From Gelatoporia subvermispora B (lineage: Eukaryota > Basidiomycota > Agaricomycetes > Polyporales > Gelatoporiaceae), in assembly GCA_000320605.2 (NCBI GenBank), contig KB445791.1:266272-330271 (forward strand): DNA of 64,000 bases. Direction: 5' to 3'. The stretch's first letter is position 1. Each line of letters opens with the position of its first letter. The position numbers and the translations under genes are program-made. The notes under the pieces are model-generated. The model saw only the letters and a program-made list of their open reading frames with translations, did no database searches and was not told the origin of the DNA. Positions 34,906-46,364 of the stretch are shown one piece after another.

Positions 34906-36553
34906 TCCTCAGGGCTCGGGAGCTTGGACTGCGGGATTCGTGCCTCGTGTTGCTCGAATCGCCATTAGATGGCTTGCTTTGTGTCATAGTTCTATATCTC
35001 GACGGCTTGAAATAGGATGGACTGTTCACAGAAACGATGGTAGCGAGCAGGAAGAATCCGAGGGTGCAGTCCGAAGATGAGCTGGCAGGGAGCGAATATT
35101 TGAGTTTCCCACGCATTCAAAACGCCTAGGTCGAGGCATTAGTAATTACCCGTCTAGTCCATTGTCTGGTACTTTCATGACACACCTACTATCTCTCCAT
35201 CTTTTTCAATACTCTTACCAGAGATAATATCTGTGCTTACTGAGACTTTCAACTCGAATCGGTGACATAAAACCAGAGATCGCCGTGCTTGCAGGTCAAA
35301 AAGTGACGATTCAACTTGATCAAAATGTTCCCACGCTATCAAATTCGAACGTCACCGTCATCCGACTTGTCTACTAGATTCTGGCACTTGACCTTCACTG
35401 ACACTCGAGTTAGCAATAACTGAACGCCCAATGCCTTGCCTTCGGGCAGCTCCCGCTGCATCACCAACAGTTGTCACATCTGTCACACCACACCTGTACG
35501 GCGCAAACCCCAAGCATGATCTGTGCACACCATCAGCACACACGCGATGAGCAGTCACAGAAATCAACAGGTCGAGTCTCAGCACAGCGACTTTACGGAT
35601 GGCGTACCCGCGGCAGTGGGATGTGGTCGTTCTCGAAAGGGGGTGCGAGCAGCGGAAAAACCAAAGAGAGCAAAGTACAGCGACCAATGGGGATCCACGT
35701 GGCAGGGTTCAGTGGGCCAATGGGGACGGGGGCGGACACGTGAAAGCGGAAGCGCCGTGATCTCATTGGACACGCCAAGTGCAAATAGAGACAAATAGCA
35801 ATCGTGCAGATCTACCGCAAAAAGTGGGTGAGGCCGATCACTGCAAAGACCCACTGCAGATGCAGCGGGAAAAAAGCTGTGCCTCAACCTTCTACAGGTT
35901 CCACAACACCTTCATGAGGTTAACCGGGTATTTCCTTCTATAAGCTCAGGAGTGTGCATGGCAGAGAAGTAAAGACCCCTCGACCTGCGGTATGTACCTA
36001 ACCCCGCCTGCACCTTTGCATCGAACGCAGCGACGTACTTGAGCAGAACACACTTCCATTCCAATACATTTGCTTGTTATCGTGCATTCTCAGGTCCAGA
36101 AAGGTGTGCAGACTTATTATATCTCACTTTGTATTTCTGACCGGCAGGCTGTCACCTGTGCAGCGCCCTCATCCTCGTATTAACACGATCACATTCTTCG
36201 ATGCGACTGCGGACACGATGGACACCGCCCGTTATCCAGATGGAGCAGACCACAGGATTAAGGCAACGATTAATGACTCTTCCCTTGTTCTTTCGGAGTT
36301 TCCCGGACTTATTTGGCCTCGGCGTTGCTTGTGCATCAGGATGGAGGAAGCACGTTGCTTCCGTGCTACTGACCGGATGTCAGATACAGCCGGCGATGAC
36401 CCGGCCGCATGTGGTTCTTCCCTGCGCATTCCCCGGCTGCGCATAACACAGCTGTTCATATACGTACAATTGTATTGCCTCAGTCAGAACGAGGCTCGAC
36501 ATACACAATATAAGACCAAGCACCTATGAGGGTAAGTGCCACACTCTCTCCAC
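34906..36553. other. B2-A2 spacer
   Basis: The B-proximal 200-300 bases resemble the B3-A3 spacer (for example tttcccacgcattcaaaa near 35110). The remainder is unique to this cassette. No gene was recognised. Confidence 0.45.
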
Positions 36554-39317
36554 ATGTCTGCAAGCCAGAGCAACACATTCAACCCGGAGAACCGTTCCCG
36601 GGTCAAGCATACAAAAATAGGGGTATGGGATCTCTATGAAGATATTCCTCCCCAGTTAGAGCATATTCCTGGAGCGTCACAGGTAGAGAAGATACTGGAA
36701 GTCCGACAGAACGTGCCGTACTTGTGGCGCGTCATGAAGGAGATCGTTAGCATCGAGAACTGTCGCCTCTTGGTCTTAGCAACAGTGCTTCTGCAACTGT
36801 TAATCGGCCTCGTGCCAGCGATGCTGTTATGGTAATGCTTGAGATCGCTGTTTCGTGACGGCCCCAGAATTGACATTTGTTTCCAGGTACTCGGGGCAGA
36901 TGCTCGGCCTAGTAGCTTGAATGTTTACTACCCTATCTTTCTCTTTGAGCTGACTACTGCTAGATTCAAAGAACCGTAAGCACCTGTACTGTTGACAAGG
37001 CATTCCTTATTTGCATCGCTATTGGACATCTGGCATGGAAAGTGGCGCGGCGTATCATGTATCTTTGTCTGTTCCAGATTCGCCCTTTACTCGAGCAACG
37101 TATCAGACAACATTTCGATCAACATCTCTTCAGGGCTCGCGCTCGGCTTGATCTACCTACCTCTGAAGACCCTGCCGTGCAACATCAATTGAAGAATGCA
37201 ATGCCATCCAACGGACAGCGTGTTGCTGTATCTGCGTGGAACAATTGCTTGTTTTTGTTGCGTGCAACGACGAAGGTTGCGTCGCAAATTGGCATACATG
37301 TCAGATTACTCCATGAACAACCCAATGGGATGCTTCTTGCAACCCTTATATTTGTGATGGCGTGGATTGACCAAGCGGGCGCTTTTTATCATGGTCCCGT
37401 AACCGCGCGAGGTCGGTGGCTTCAATTTTGCAACTACATCTCTGTCTTGTCTGATCGCTACTACAAGTTTGGGCTGCGACTACGAAGAACAAAGATTATC
37501 TACGCATGCAAGGATACAAGAAGCTCGTCGAGGACTTTCAATATCGCAAAGAGCTCGTCGCTGGAAATCTTGCAGAGACTCTTACGTCATGTAGGTTGCT
37601 CTCCTCATATTTCTGCCCTGGTTCACACATGTCGGTGGAACAGGGTTCAAGACCTCTGCAAGGCGACTGGGGGACAATGAGGGTCATTTTCACGAACTAT
37701 GTCCCATCTTCAATCCCAAACGTTCGAAATGGGAGCTGGTTACCATGCTAGCAGAACCACTGGGAGATCTGCCGAAGGTATGTTCACTCTCAACACACAT
37801 ACAGCCCTATTCACTTATGTCATCTCTAACAGATAGTGATAACCTGGTTCGCAGCAGATCATCCATCATCCATCCCAGTCACAGTGGCCTCGCTACACCT
37901 TATCGAGCAGACGGTGGCAGATGTCACATATGAGCTACAGCAGATATACCTCGAGAGCAAAGGATTCGCAAGAGAACTTGCCGACATCCGCGCTTTGCAC
38001 GATATTTCACAGATTCCCAATAAAATCATAGATGGGTCTGAGCCGTTCCCCGAGGACACGCAGAAAGTCAAATCAGGCATAGCGCTTGAATTCAGGTATT
38101 GCGACCTTTGATACAATCTAATGTACAATGCTCCTGAGATGCTGAGCTGATACACTATCTGAATGCACAGGAACGTGTCTTTCCGATACCCAGGTTCAGG
38201 GTCATATGCGCTCCGCAATGTATCTTTCAAACTCCTAGCTGGTCAGCTTTGCGTAGGTCCCATCGTCTTCCTTTCCTTTGGACTGACTGACCTGATGACA
38301 CTCTCTGCAGGTCATTGTCGGATCAAATGGGTCAGGAAAGAGCACAATTCTTAAACTCATCGTCCGCTTGTACGATCCGGAAGAAGGCGCGATCCTCCTG
38401 GACGGACGCGACATCCGAACGTTGAAGCTCCACGATCTCAGACAGGCCATATCCGTCCTCTTCCAAGACTATACTCTCTTCCCGCTCTCTGTATGTGTCT
38501 TTATGTTTGAAACATTTTGAAGATTATTCGCCTCAAGGGTGCCTCAGATCTGCGATAACATTGGACTCGGCGATCCGCAGCACGCTGGTGATGATGAACG
38601 CATCGCACGTGCGACTGAGTTGGGAGGCACCTCCGAGGTCATCGCCCGCCTTCCCGAGGGTATAGACACCTACCTTACCAGGCCAGTCAAAGACCTCTAT
38701 GGAGATCTACCCGCAGGGACGCATACAATATTTGGTCGGCGCGTAGATTATTCTAGTCTCTGCACCGCCGGCGACATGTCATCTGTCGCGAACATGGGTC
38801 TGAGTGGTGGCCAGATGCAGAGGATCGCTGTGTGAGTACGTATGTATCGATCTTCATCTAACAGACTCATTGGACTCTGCCAATCGTTCAGAGCTAGAAC
38901 ATTCATGCGCTCCGTTGTCTCGGAGGAAACAAAGGTCGGATTGCTGCTTTTCGATAAACCCAGTGCATCTCTGGATCCGGCCGCCGAACATGGTGCGTGG
39001 TCCTTTGTATCTATATTTTGGGCTAGATTCGTTGATGTTTTACAGACCTCTTTTCCCGACTCCGCAAATTGCGTGGTGACAAAACGATGCTTTTTTCCTC
39101 GCATCGATTCGGCAACCTCACCAGACATGCTGATCTGATCTTGTGCGGATTCGTTTTTGTTCCAACGAATTCCAGCCAGACTCACATAGTAATCTGCCCT
39201 CCAAACAGATACATGAACGACTCTGTGGTTGTTGAGTCAGGTACTCACGACCGATTGCTCACTGGGAACGGGGAGTACGCACGACTCTGGGAGCTCCAGG
39301 CAGAGACCTTCCGTTAG
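36554..39317 (+). pseudogene. ABC exporter-like gene, copy A2 (disabled)
   Basis: Same family as A1 and A3: MSASQSNTFNPENRS, KIGVWDLYEDIP, membrane segments, GSNGSGKS Walker [20 protein letters not shown] signature, SSHRFGNLTRHAD H-loop, and the end ELQAETFR. Exon 2, right after a membrane segment, is one base shorter than in A3 and reads into TGA at 36918-36920. In addition, the Walker B catalytic glutamate is Lys (LLFDKPSASLDP, near 38955), a change expected to abolish ATP hydrolysis even if the frame were rescued by splicing. A lone TMD plus ATPase arrangement suggests a half-transporter that would dimerise. Substrate unknown. Confidence 0.72.
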
Positions 39318-39539
39318 CTTCTCGCACTCTCGATGAGTAGAACAATCATTTCTCGGATTTGGGTATAGCTTCTGGGAGCGATCAGCTCTGATGTTCGGCG
39401 CTCATATTTGTCGTCGCAGTGGTGGAAATATACTATCAGACTCCTGAGGAGGCTTCAGGCTGCTACTCTAGCCCCATTGGGCACATCTAGCGAGTTGTAT
39501 TCCCAATTGATTATAACTGTGCTAGGAACCTCCAAGGAA
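39318..39539. other. A2 3' flank
   Basis: No feature seen. Confidence 0.4.
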
Positions 39540-40220
39540 CGGTAGCCGGACCAGACTGATCCTAGGCAGTCCGGTGGTCGCCTTGCCTTCGAGGCTGGGA
39601 CACATTACACGTGACATATGGACGCGTTGATGAGCGCCCTCCGACGTCATCAGTGTTGGTAGCCACACGGCGTGAACCCCGCAGATCGTGTCGATATAGT
39701 CCCAGCACATTTCCCGGAATTTCAGGGAACTGCATGAACACGTACGCTCGCTGGGAAGGGAGGTCCTAAGCATTTGGGATATCCTGCGCATGCGATCCAG
39801 ATGTCGCCTTGGCAGGAATGCTCACCATCTGATGGCATAGCACACAGACATCCTGCAATGTGACATTACATGCGAATACCACATAAACCTGACAATCCCG
39901 GTGAAGACATGTCGACTACCATTCGCGCTTCACCACCTCCGACATTGGGGACGGCCCGTGCCACTCCGGGTAGATCTGGGGACCAAAAATGGGCCTGTGC
40001 CACCAGGGCCGTGCACAGTCTTCTGGTCAGATGCCTGCATCACCTGCTGAGAGAGATTATGAAGACGAAGTGTGAAACGGGGGTGCAGGCCTCCGAGGAT
40101 GATGGTGACCTGATGTCGCGTCGCCGAGAAGTGGGATTCTTGATGCGCTGTGTGGCTAGACATTCAGGAGTCGCGTGGCACGGGGCAGGGCAGAGGACGC
40201 GCGACCTTTTCAGCGCGTAA
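39540..40220 (+). repeat. B3 upstream block, copy of 32.3-33.06 kb
   Basis: Noncoding block matching the region upstream of B2, including ttacacgtgacatat and gtagccacacg near 39608-39675, and gtagatctgggg near 39970. The promoter-proximal part also matches, inverted, the region upstream of B1. Confidence 0.65.
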
Positions 40221-40372
40221 TGTGGCCCTTGCTAGGTCATTTCTATCGAACATCCCAGTCCCCTTTTCGTCCCACTACCAACTCCACATCTCCGCTGAAA
40301 TCTAGCTTGAGCCTTCCGCAACAACTAATCATAAGCTTCAGCTTCGATATAGCACCTGAAAGTACATTCAGG

Positions 40373-42141
40373 ATGTCACTTTCCGATATGGGTACATACC
40401 CGGGCACCCCGGGCATCCACGAGGGCCACGACAACATCGGATGTACATCTTCCTGTGTAGGCCACAGCGATGATTCACTAGTCACTCTTGAAGAAATAAA
40501 CCTTTTCCTCTGCTACTTGGAGACGGGAGACGAGGCGTCGCAAGTGACTCTGTTGAAAATGGGCTGGGCCGACGCACAGGTGAGCCACGCGCAGATCACA
40601 TTCATGCCACAAGTGGATACCGACCTTGCTTGACTGTTGCAGATACCGACGGATAGCAAAGCACCTGACTTACACCGTACCACGAGCCCTGCAGAGATTA
40701 ATACGTCCGAGCCACTCCCTTGTGATATCAATGCCCACTCCGCGTATTACCAGTGGTACGACGCGAGGCATGCCCCAGATGCCCCAGATGCCCCATCTCT
40801 CGGTCAGCTGCGGTTGGCTGATCACCAGATCACTGAGGTCGAGCCGAATTGCGCAATATCGGACACTCGTTACAGCAACCTCACGACCCCAACGACAGGT
40901 ATGGTTCTCGAGAGTAAGTTCAACTTTCCACTTGTTGAACATCATGCTAACACCAATGACTATACAGACCAACGTCAAAAAGCAGATGCCCTTCAGGAAC
41001 AGCACGGTCAATGGACCCGCAACTACTCGTTCAAGGTCAGTTACTATCTGGCATATGGTCTGTATAAAAGTGTGGTTGACCAGGCTTGCAGAATGCATCA
41101 GAGCCATGGCAAGATTCGCAACCCCATCCTGCGAATTCTCTGTACACTCAAATGAGGCCCGCCATTGCACCGCAATATTTCACGACGCCGCATGGTAGGT
41201 CCCAGATGTTGTCTATATCAAGTCATGCGCTGACAGATGGTTCGTATAGAACCGACACCTGTGATGATTGCATCGCATGGTATGGATATATCGAGCGTTG
41301 CATTGGGGAAGCGCCGCGCCGCACCAGTGGAAGACGAGGCCACGAGCCAACGGCTCAAGCGCCGTCGGTTAGAACAATGTTCTAACTGTGGGGAAGGGAA
41401 TGATCGCGGAAAAGGTATGTGTGTTTTACTCAACATTCATATCACATTCTAACGTATAGAATGCCGCACTAGTGCAAAGGGCGGCGTCATCAGAAGTCGA
41501 ACCGAAATCGCAACCGACAGGCAATCCGTCGGGCAACTACGATTACAAGAATGAGCATGAGAATGAAGATACACCTGAGCTCACCGACGACGACATGGCA
41601 TCAGATGGGACTCCACCTCCAGCCAGCCCTATCGAGCAGTCCGACCTCGAGCAATACCTAGCCGTACTTGGCCCACCGAGGCCAGGGAGGATCTACATAC
41701 TTGGCCTGCAGGTCGAGATGGAGGTCCTTTGCACGGCTCGTGGCAACAAGAAAGCTGTCAAGCCGGCTTGTCAGGGGTGTCACCACATGAAGACGATGTG
41801 CAGAAGAGAGTCTCCAAAGGACACCTGCCTGTGAGTACCAGTGCGGCGCACTCTCAGCGCTCTAATGTAGTCATCTGGCTCACTAATTTTTGTCCACAGT
41901 CGTTGCATGAAAAAAGGTTTGATCTGCGATGAAGGCAAGGCAAAGATCAAGGGCAAATCGGATGTCGCCTGCGTGGGTTGTCGCGACAGTAAGGCAGGCT
42001 GCTTGCACGCCGTGGTAGATGGTCTACGTACCTGGTGCATGTGAGTACAGAGCTCTCTGGGTTGCTGGATAGTATTGACTTCATGCCCGCAGACCGTGCG
42101 CATTGAAAGGGCAGCCGTGTGTTTTCGAGGTGAAAGGCTGA
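40373..42141 (+). CDS. Double Zn2Cys6-cluster protein, copy B3
   Basis: Starts MSLSDMGTYPGTPG at 40373. EEINLFLCYLETGDEAS ends exon 1 at an intron (gtgagc, 40579). Exon 2 begins IPTDSKAPDLHRTTSP. Splicing at gcttgcag (about 41092) gives NASEPWQDSQPHPANS, and an intron at about 41196-41250 (gtaggt...gtatag) keeps the frame into EPTPVMIASHGMD. The nuclear-signal-like KRRAAPVEDEATSQRLKRRR follows, then the acidic linker and two cysteine clusters with the same spacing as B1, ending FEVKG. The upstream ATG present in B1 is ATA here, so the 40373 start is the family start. No lesion was found. B3 and B1 are the most similar pair. Confidence 0.72.
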
Positions 42142-43314
42142 AGCCCCTAAGATCACTGATTTTAGGGCTTGAGTTTTGACTGCAAATTCCGTGTCTCTGC
42201 CGCCCAAATTTTTCTGAGATAACTTGATTAGTCATTTTTTCTTATCTCAATGGCGTGAATAGGAGGGTGTTTTTCGTGTGCTAGGGAAGTAGCGATAGTG
42301 AACAGTAACCCCCTGAAAGGAGGTGAGAGAAGATGAGCTGGCGGGAGCAGATTTGATTTTCCCACGCATCCAAAATCCCGCCTTTTCGCATTAGAGCTTC
42401 GCCTGCTTTCTCGCACACCTACCATTCCTGCTAATGTTTCTGAAATGTTCTGTGAGAGACACCAATTCCGATGGAGACCTTGACACTGAAGTGATGCCAC
42501 ACGTGATATCATGAGAGGTCGCCGTGTTTGCAGGCCAAGAAGAGACTCACCCCGCGCATCCTGCTCATACGCTTGACCCTACTTGACCTTGACCGACTAC
42601 AGACAGGTTCCACGAGGTCTCCATGAGCTCGCCCTAGTGTACACATCCCACTGCTCTCACGGTGCTCTTTACCGTCAGCTCTGGCTCATCAAACGTCCCA
42701 TGACAGTTCTGCAGTAAATTTTTGCGGTTAGTGACGCCGCTTGCGTCTCTTGACTCTGTGCACTGCACACGACAACCTATTCGGACATACTACGATTCTG
42801 ATGAGACGCTTCTGCTCGCCGCACATGTCATAACTCCAAAATAGGCCCAGGCTCAAACTGCCTAGTCATATCGTGATGTACTTCGATCTCACCTTGGACT
42901 TCTATCTGCACGTTGTGCAACGCGCACATCCTGATATCAAGAGAATGACGTTGTCGGATGTCACCTCGGAAGCGATGAGTACCGCTCACTGCCTACATGG
43001 CGTAGATCGCGGCATTGAGGTAATGACTATGTGACTCATTTTATATTGTTTAGGACCTTCTTGAGCTAATCCAGCTGTTGCGATGTTTTCGGATACTGAT
43101 TCAGCATACAGCTTCCGTGCGACAAACTGGTCACCATACCACAACCAGCGCTGGCTCGGTTGCGCATGAGTATGTTCTCCGCGCTTATCCTGACTCAATG
43201 AGGACTCGTCCCTCGGCTGTACATGTCGCAGCCAGCTGTCCACACATACAGCTCGATTGTCAGCTAAGATAAGTCTCGGACGCCGACAACATAAAACCGA
43301 GCATCAGCGAGCAT
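42142..43314 (+). repeat. B3-A3 spacer, inverted copy of 13.5-14.7 kb
   Basis: Noncoding. It matches the A1-B1 spacer in reverse orientation over most of its length, and must contain the A3 promoter and the B3 3' end. Confidence 0.65.
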
Positions 43315-46091
43315 ATGCGTCAGTCTCTCTATATGTCAGCAAAACAGGACCCGCAAACCTTCAACCCTGAGGACCGCTCTCGCATCAGGCATACGAAAAT
43401 CGGGGTATGGGATCTCTACGAGGAGATCCCTCTCCAATGAGAGCATGTCCTTGGGGCGTCACGAGTAGAGAAGATACTGAAGGTCCGGCAGAACCTACCA
43501 TACTTGTGGCGCATCCTGAAGGAGATCGCTAGCATTGATAATTGTCGTCTCCTGATATTGGCAACAGTACTTTTACAGGTGTCAGTTGGCCTTGTTCCGG
43601 CAATGCTATTGTGGTGATAATTGTGCTCGCTCTTGCATGTCAGGCCCCATGTTAAACTTTCTTTCTAGGTACTCGGGACAGATGCTCAGCATAGTACTTC
43701 GTGTCATGTTCCAGACTCTGCTCCTCTTAAAGTTGACCATTGTTAGATTCAAACTGCTGTAAGCACCCATACTGTTGACAAGGCTCTCCTCCTTCGCATT
43801 GCTGTCAGACATCTGGCATGGAAAGCGGCGCGGCGTATTATGTACCTTGGTCTATCCCGAAGCCGCCCTTTCCTCGAGCAACAAATTAGGCAACACTTCG
43901 ATCAACGACTCTTCGGAGCTCGCGCCCGACTTGATCTACCCACCTCTGAAGATCCTGCCGTACAGCATCAATTGAGTAATGCAATGCCATCTAACGGACA
44001 CCGTATCGCAGTATCTGCGTGGAACAACTCCTTATATCTGTTGCGCGCGTCGACGAATGTAACGTCCCAGATCAGCGTACATGTCAATTTGCTCCGCGAA
44101 CAGCCCAACGGGATGCTCCTTGCGGCCCTCATCTTCGTAGCGGCGTGGATTGAACAAGTCGGCACGCTTCATCACGGTCCCGTAAACGCACGAGGTGAGT
44201 GATCTCAATTCGTGAACTGATTTGTGTCTTGTGTGACTATTCCATATAGTCTGGGCTGCGACCACAAAGAACGAGGACTATCTGCGCATGCAAGGGTACA
44301 AGCAGCTCAATGAGGACCTTCAACATCGCAAGGAGCTCGTCGCCGGGAATCTTGCGGAGGCTCTTACGTCATGTACGTCCTGTCACACATACGCACTCTG
44401 ATATACACGCATTGGCCAAACGGGGTTCAAGGCCTCTGCAAAGCGACTTGGAGACAATGAGGGCTATTTTTACGAATTGTCCCCTTTGTTTGATCCCAAA
44501 TGTTCCAAATGGGAGCTCGTGGCTACGTTAGCGGAAGCGTTAGGCGACCTGCCAAGGGTAGGCCCGCTCTCTCTGCACGTACGATCCAACCCAATGACGA
44601 CCCGTTCCCTCATTACATGACAGATTGTCTTCACCTTCCTCGCTGCAGATCAACCAGCATCAGTCCCGGTTACAGTTGCCTCTCTACACCTGATTGAACA
44701 GACAGTGGGGGAAGTCACTTATGAGCTTCAGCAAATATACGTTGATACAAAAGGATTCGCAAGAGAGCTCGCCGACATTCGCGCTTTGCACGATGTCGCA
44801 CAGATTCCCAACAAGGTTAGGGATGGATCTCAGCCATTCCCCGAGGACACACAGAAGATTGGATCTGGTGTAGTACTCGAATTTAGGTAATACCACCTTT
44901 CAACATGTCAATGCGCAGCTTTCCTGAGTTGGTCTTGCCTTCGATGTGCAGGAACGTATCCTTCAAATACCCCAGTTCGGAGTCATATGCACTCCGGAAT
45001 GTATCTTTCAAACTCCTAGCTGGTCAGCTTTGCATAGGTCCTATCGTCTTCCTTTCTTTTGCACTGACTGACCTGATGACACTCTGCAGGTCATTGTCGG
45101 ATCAAATGGGTCAGGGAAGAGCACAATTCTTAAACTCATCGTTCGCTTGTATGATCCCGAAGAAGGCGCGATCCTCCTTGACGGACGCGACATCCGAACA
45201 TTGAAGCTCCACGATCTCAGACAGGCCATATCCGTCCTCTTCCAAGACTATACTCTCTTCCCACTCTCCGTAGGTGTCTTTAGTTTGGACCATTGTGAGG
45301 ATTATACGTCTCAAGGGTTTCTCAGATCCGTGATAACATTGGACTCGGTGATCCGCAGCACGCTGGTGATGATGAACGCATCGCACGTGCAGCTGAGTTG
45401 GGAGGTGCCTCCGAGGTCTTCGCTCGTCTGCCAGAGGGCATGGACACGTATCTAAACCGGCCCGTCAAGGACCTCTACGGAGACTTACCTGCAGGGACGC
45501 ATACGCTGTTTGGCCGACGCGTAGATTATTCCAGTCTCCGTGCCGCCGGCGACATGTCATCTGTTGTGAACATGGGTCTGAGTGGTGGCCAGATGCAGAG
45601 GATTGCTGTGTGAGTGTGCATGCCTTCGGTGCAATGCAAGATTACTGATGCGGATATCCCACTCATTCAGCGCTAGGACGTTCATGCGCTCCGTTGTCTC
45701 GGAGGAAGCGAATGTGGGGCTGTTGTTGTTCGATGAGCCCAGCGCATCTCTGGATCCGGCCGCAGAACACGGTACGTGATCATTCATATCTGCATTTACG
45801 ACTATGATTGTAAAGTTTTATAGACCTCTTTTCTCGGTTACGCGATCTGCGTGGCAATAAAACGATGCTGTTCTCTTCGCATCACTTCGGGAATCTCACT
45901 CGACACGCGGACCACATTTTGTGCGGATTCCTTTTCTTATATATATCTGGCGGGACTTACACGCCGTTCGACTTTGGAACAGATACATGAGCAAGTCAGT
46001 GGTTGTTGAGTCGGGCACTCATGACCGGTTACTCGCTGTCGACGGAGAGTACGCACGACTCTGGAAGCTCCAGGCAGAGGCTTTCCTCTAA
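43315..46091 (+). pseudogene. ABC exporter-like gene, copy A3 (disabled)
   Basis: The best-preserved copy apart from one lesion. Exon 1 reads KIGVWDLYEEIPLQ and then TGA at 43438-43440, where A1 has TTA (Leu); the frame then continues EHVLGASRVEKIL. The transmembrane exons (RRIMYLGLSRSRPFLEQ, LREQPNGMLLAALIFVAAW) and the ATPase domain are open: [16 protein letters not shown], the GDLPAGTHTLFGRRVDY insertion, LSGGQMQRIAV, LLLFDEPSASLDP and SSHHFGNLTRHAD, ending LWKLQAEAFL. Unless translation restarts downstream, the stop removes nearly the whole protein. The active-site glutamate, lost in A2, is kept here. Confidence 0.75.
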
Positions 46092-46364
46092 CTTTCATCC
46101 ATGTCGACGAGCAATACAGTGCTTTCGAATCCAAGAAGAGCGTTTAATCAAGAGTGAACAGCCCCTGTTCGACACCCGTGTTAGTTGTAGTTGTGGTTGT
46201 GGTTGAGAACATTAGGCTTCTGAAGGCGGAGGCCTGCTGCCTGCTCCAGTTCCGCCAGGCACATTTGGGGGGGGTTGATTGCTAGCGGTAGTCTGTATTC
46301 ATACATCCAGGCGTGGATAAATACACAGCAAAGCCCTGTTATTCCCTATATATGTCGTCTCCAG
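46092..46364. other. Cassette end and kinase 3' flank
   Basis: Short intergenic stretch. No feature seen. Confidence 0.4.

Larger units (their letters stand above)
32300..39317 (+). repeat. Middle copy of the B-A cassette repeat
   Basis: Contains the upstream block, B2, a spacer and A2, in the same order and orientation as 39.5-46.1 kb. B2 is the most diverged B copy, with a different exon 2, and most of the B2-A2 spacer does not match the other two spacers. This copy therefore looks older than the pair formed by the 11-17 and 40-46 kb arms. Confidence 0.7.
40000..46091 (+). repeat. Right arm of the B-A cassette repeat
   Basis: Contains the B3 upstream region, B3, the spacer and A3. It is the closest copy of the inverted arm at 11.0-17.0 kb, including the noncoding spacer. 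Ends are approximate. Confidence 0.75.

Noticed and set aside
41035..41160. Stop in B3 after the GCT TGC AGA reading of exon 4
   Set aside because: Using the acceptor eight bases later (gcttgcag) gives NASEPWQDSQ in frame, matching B1.
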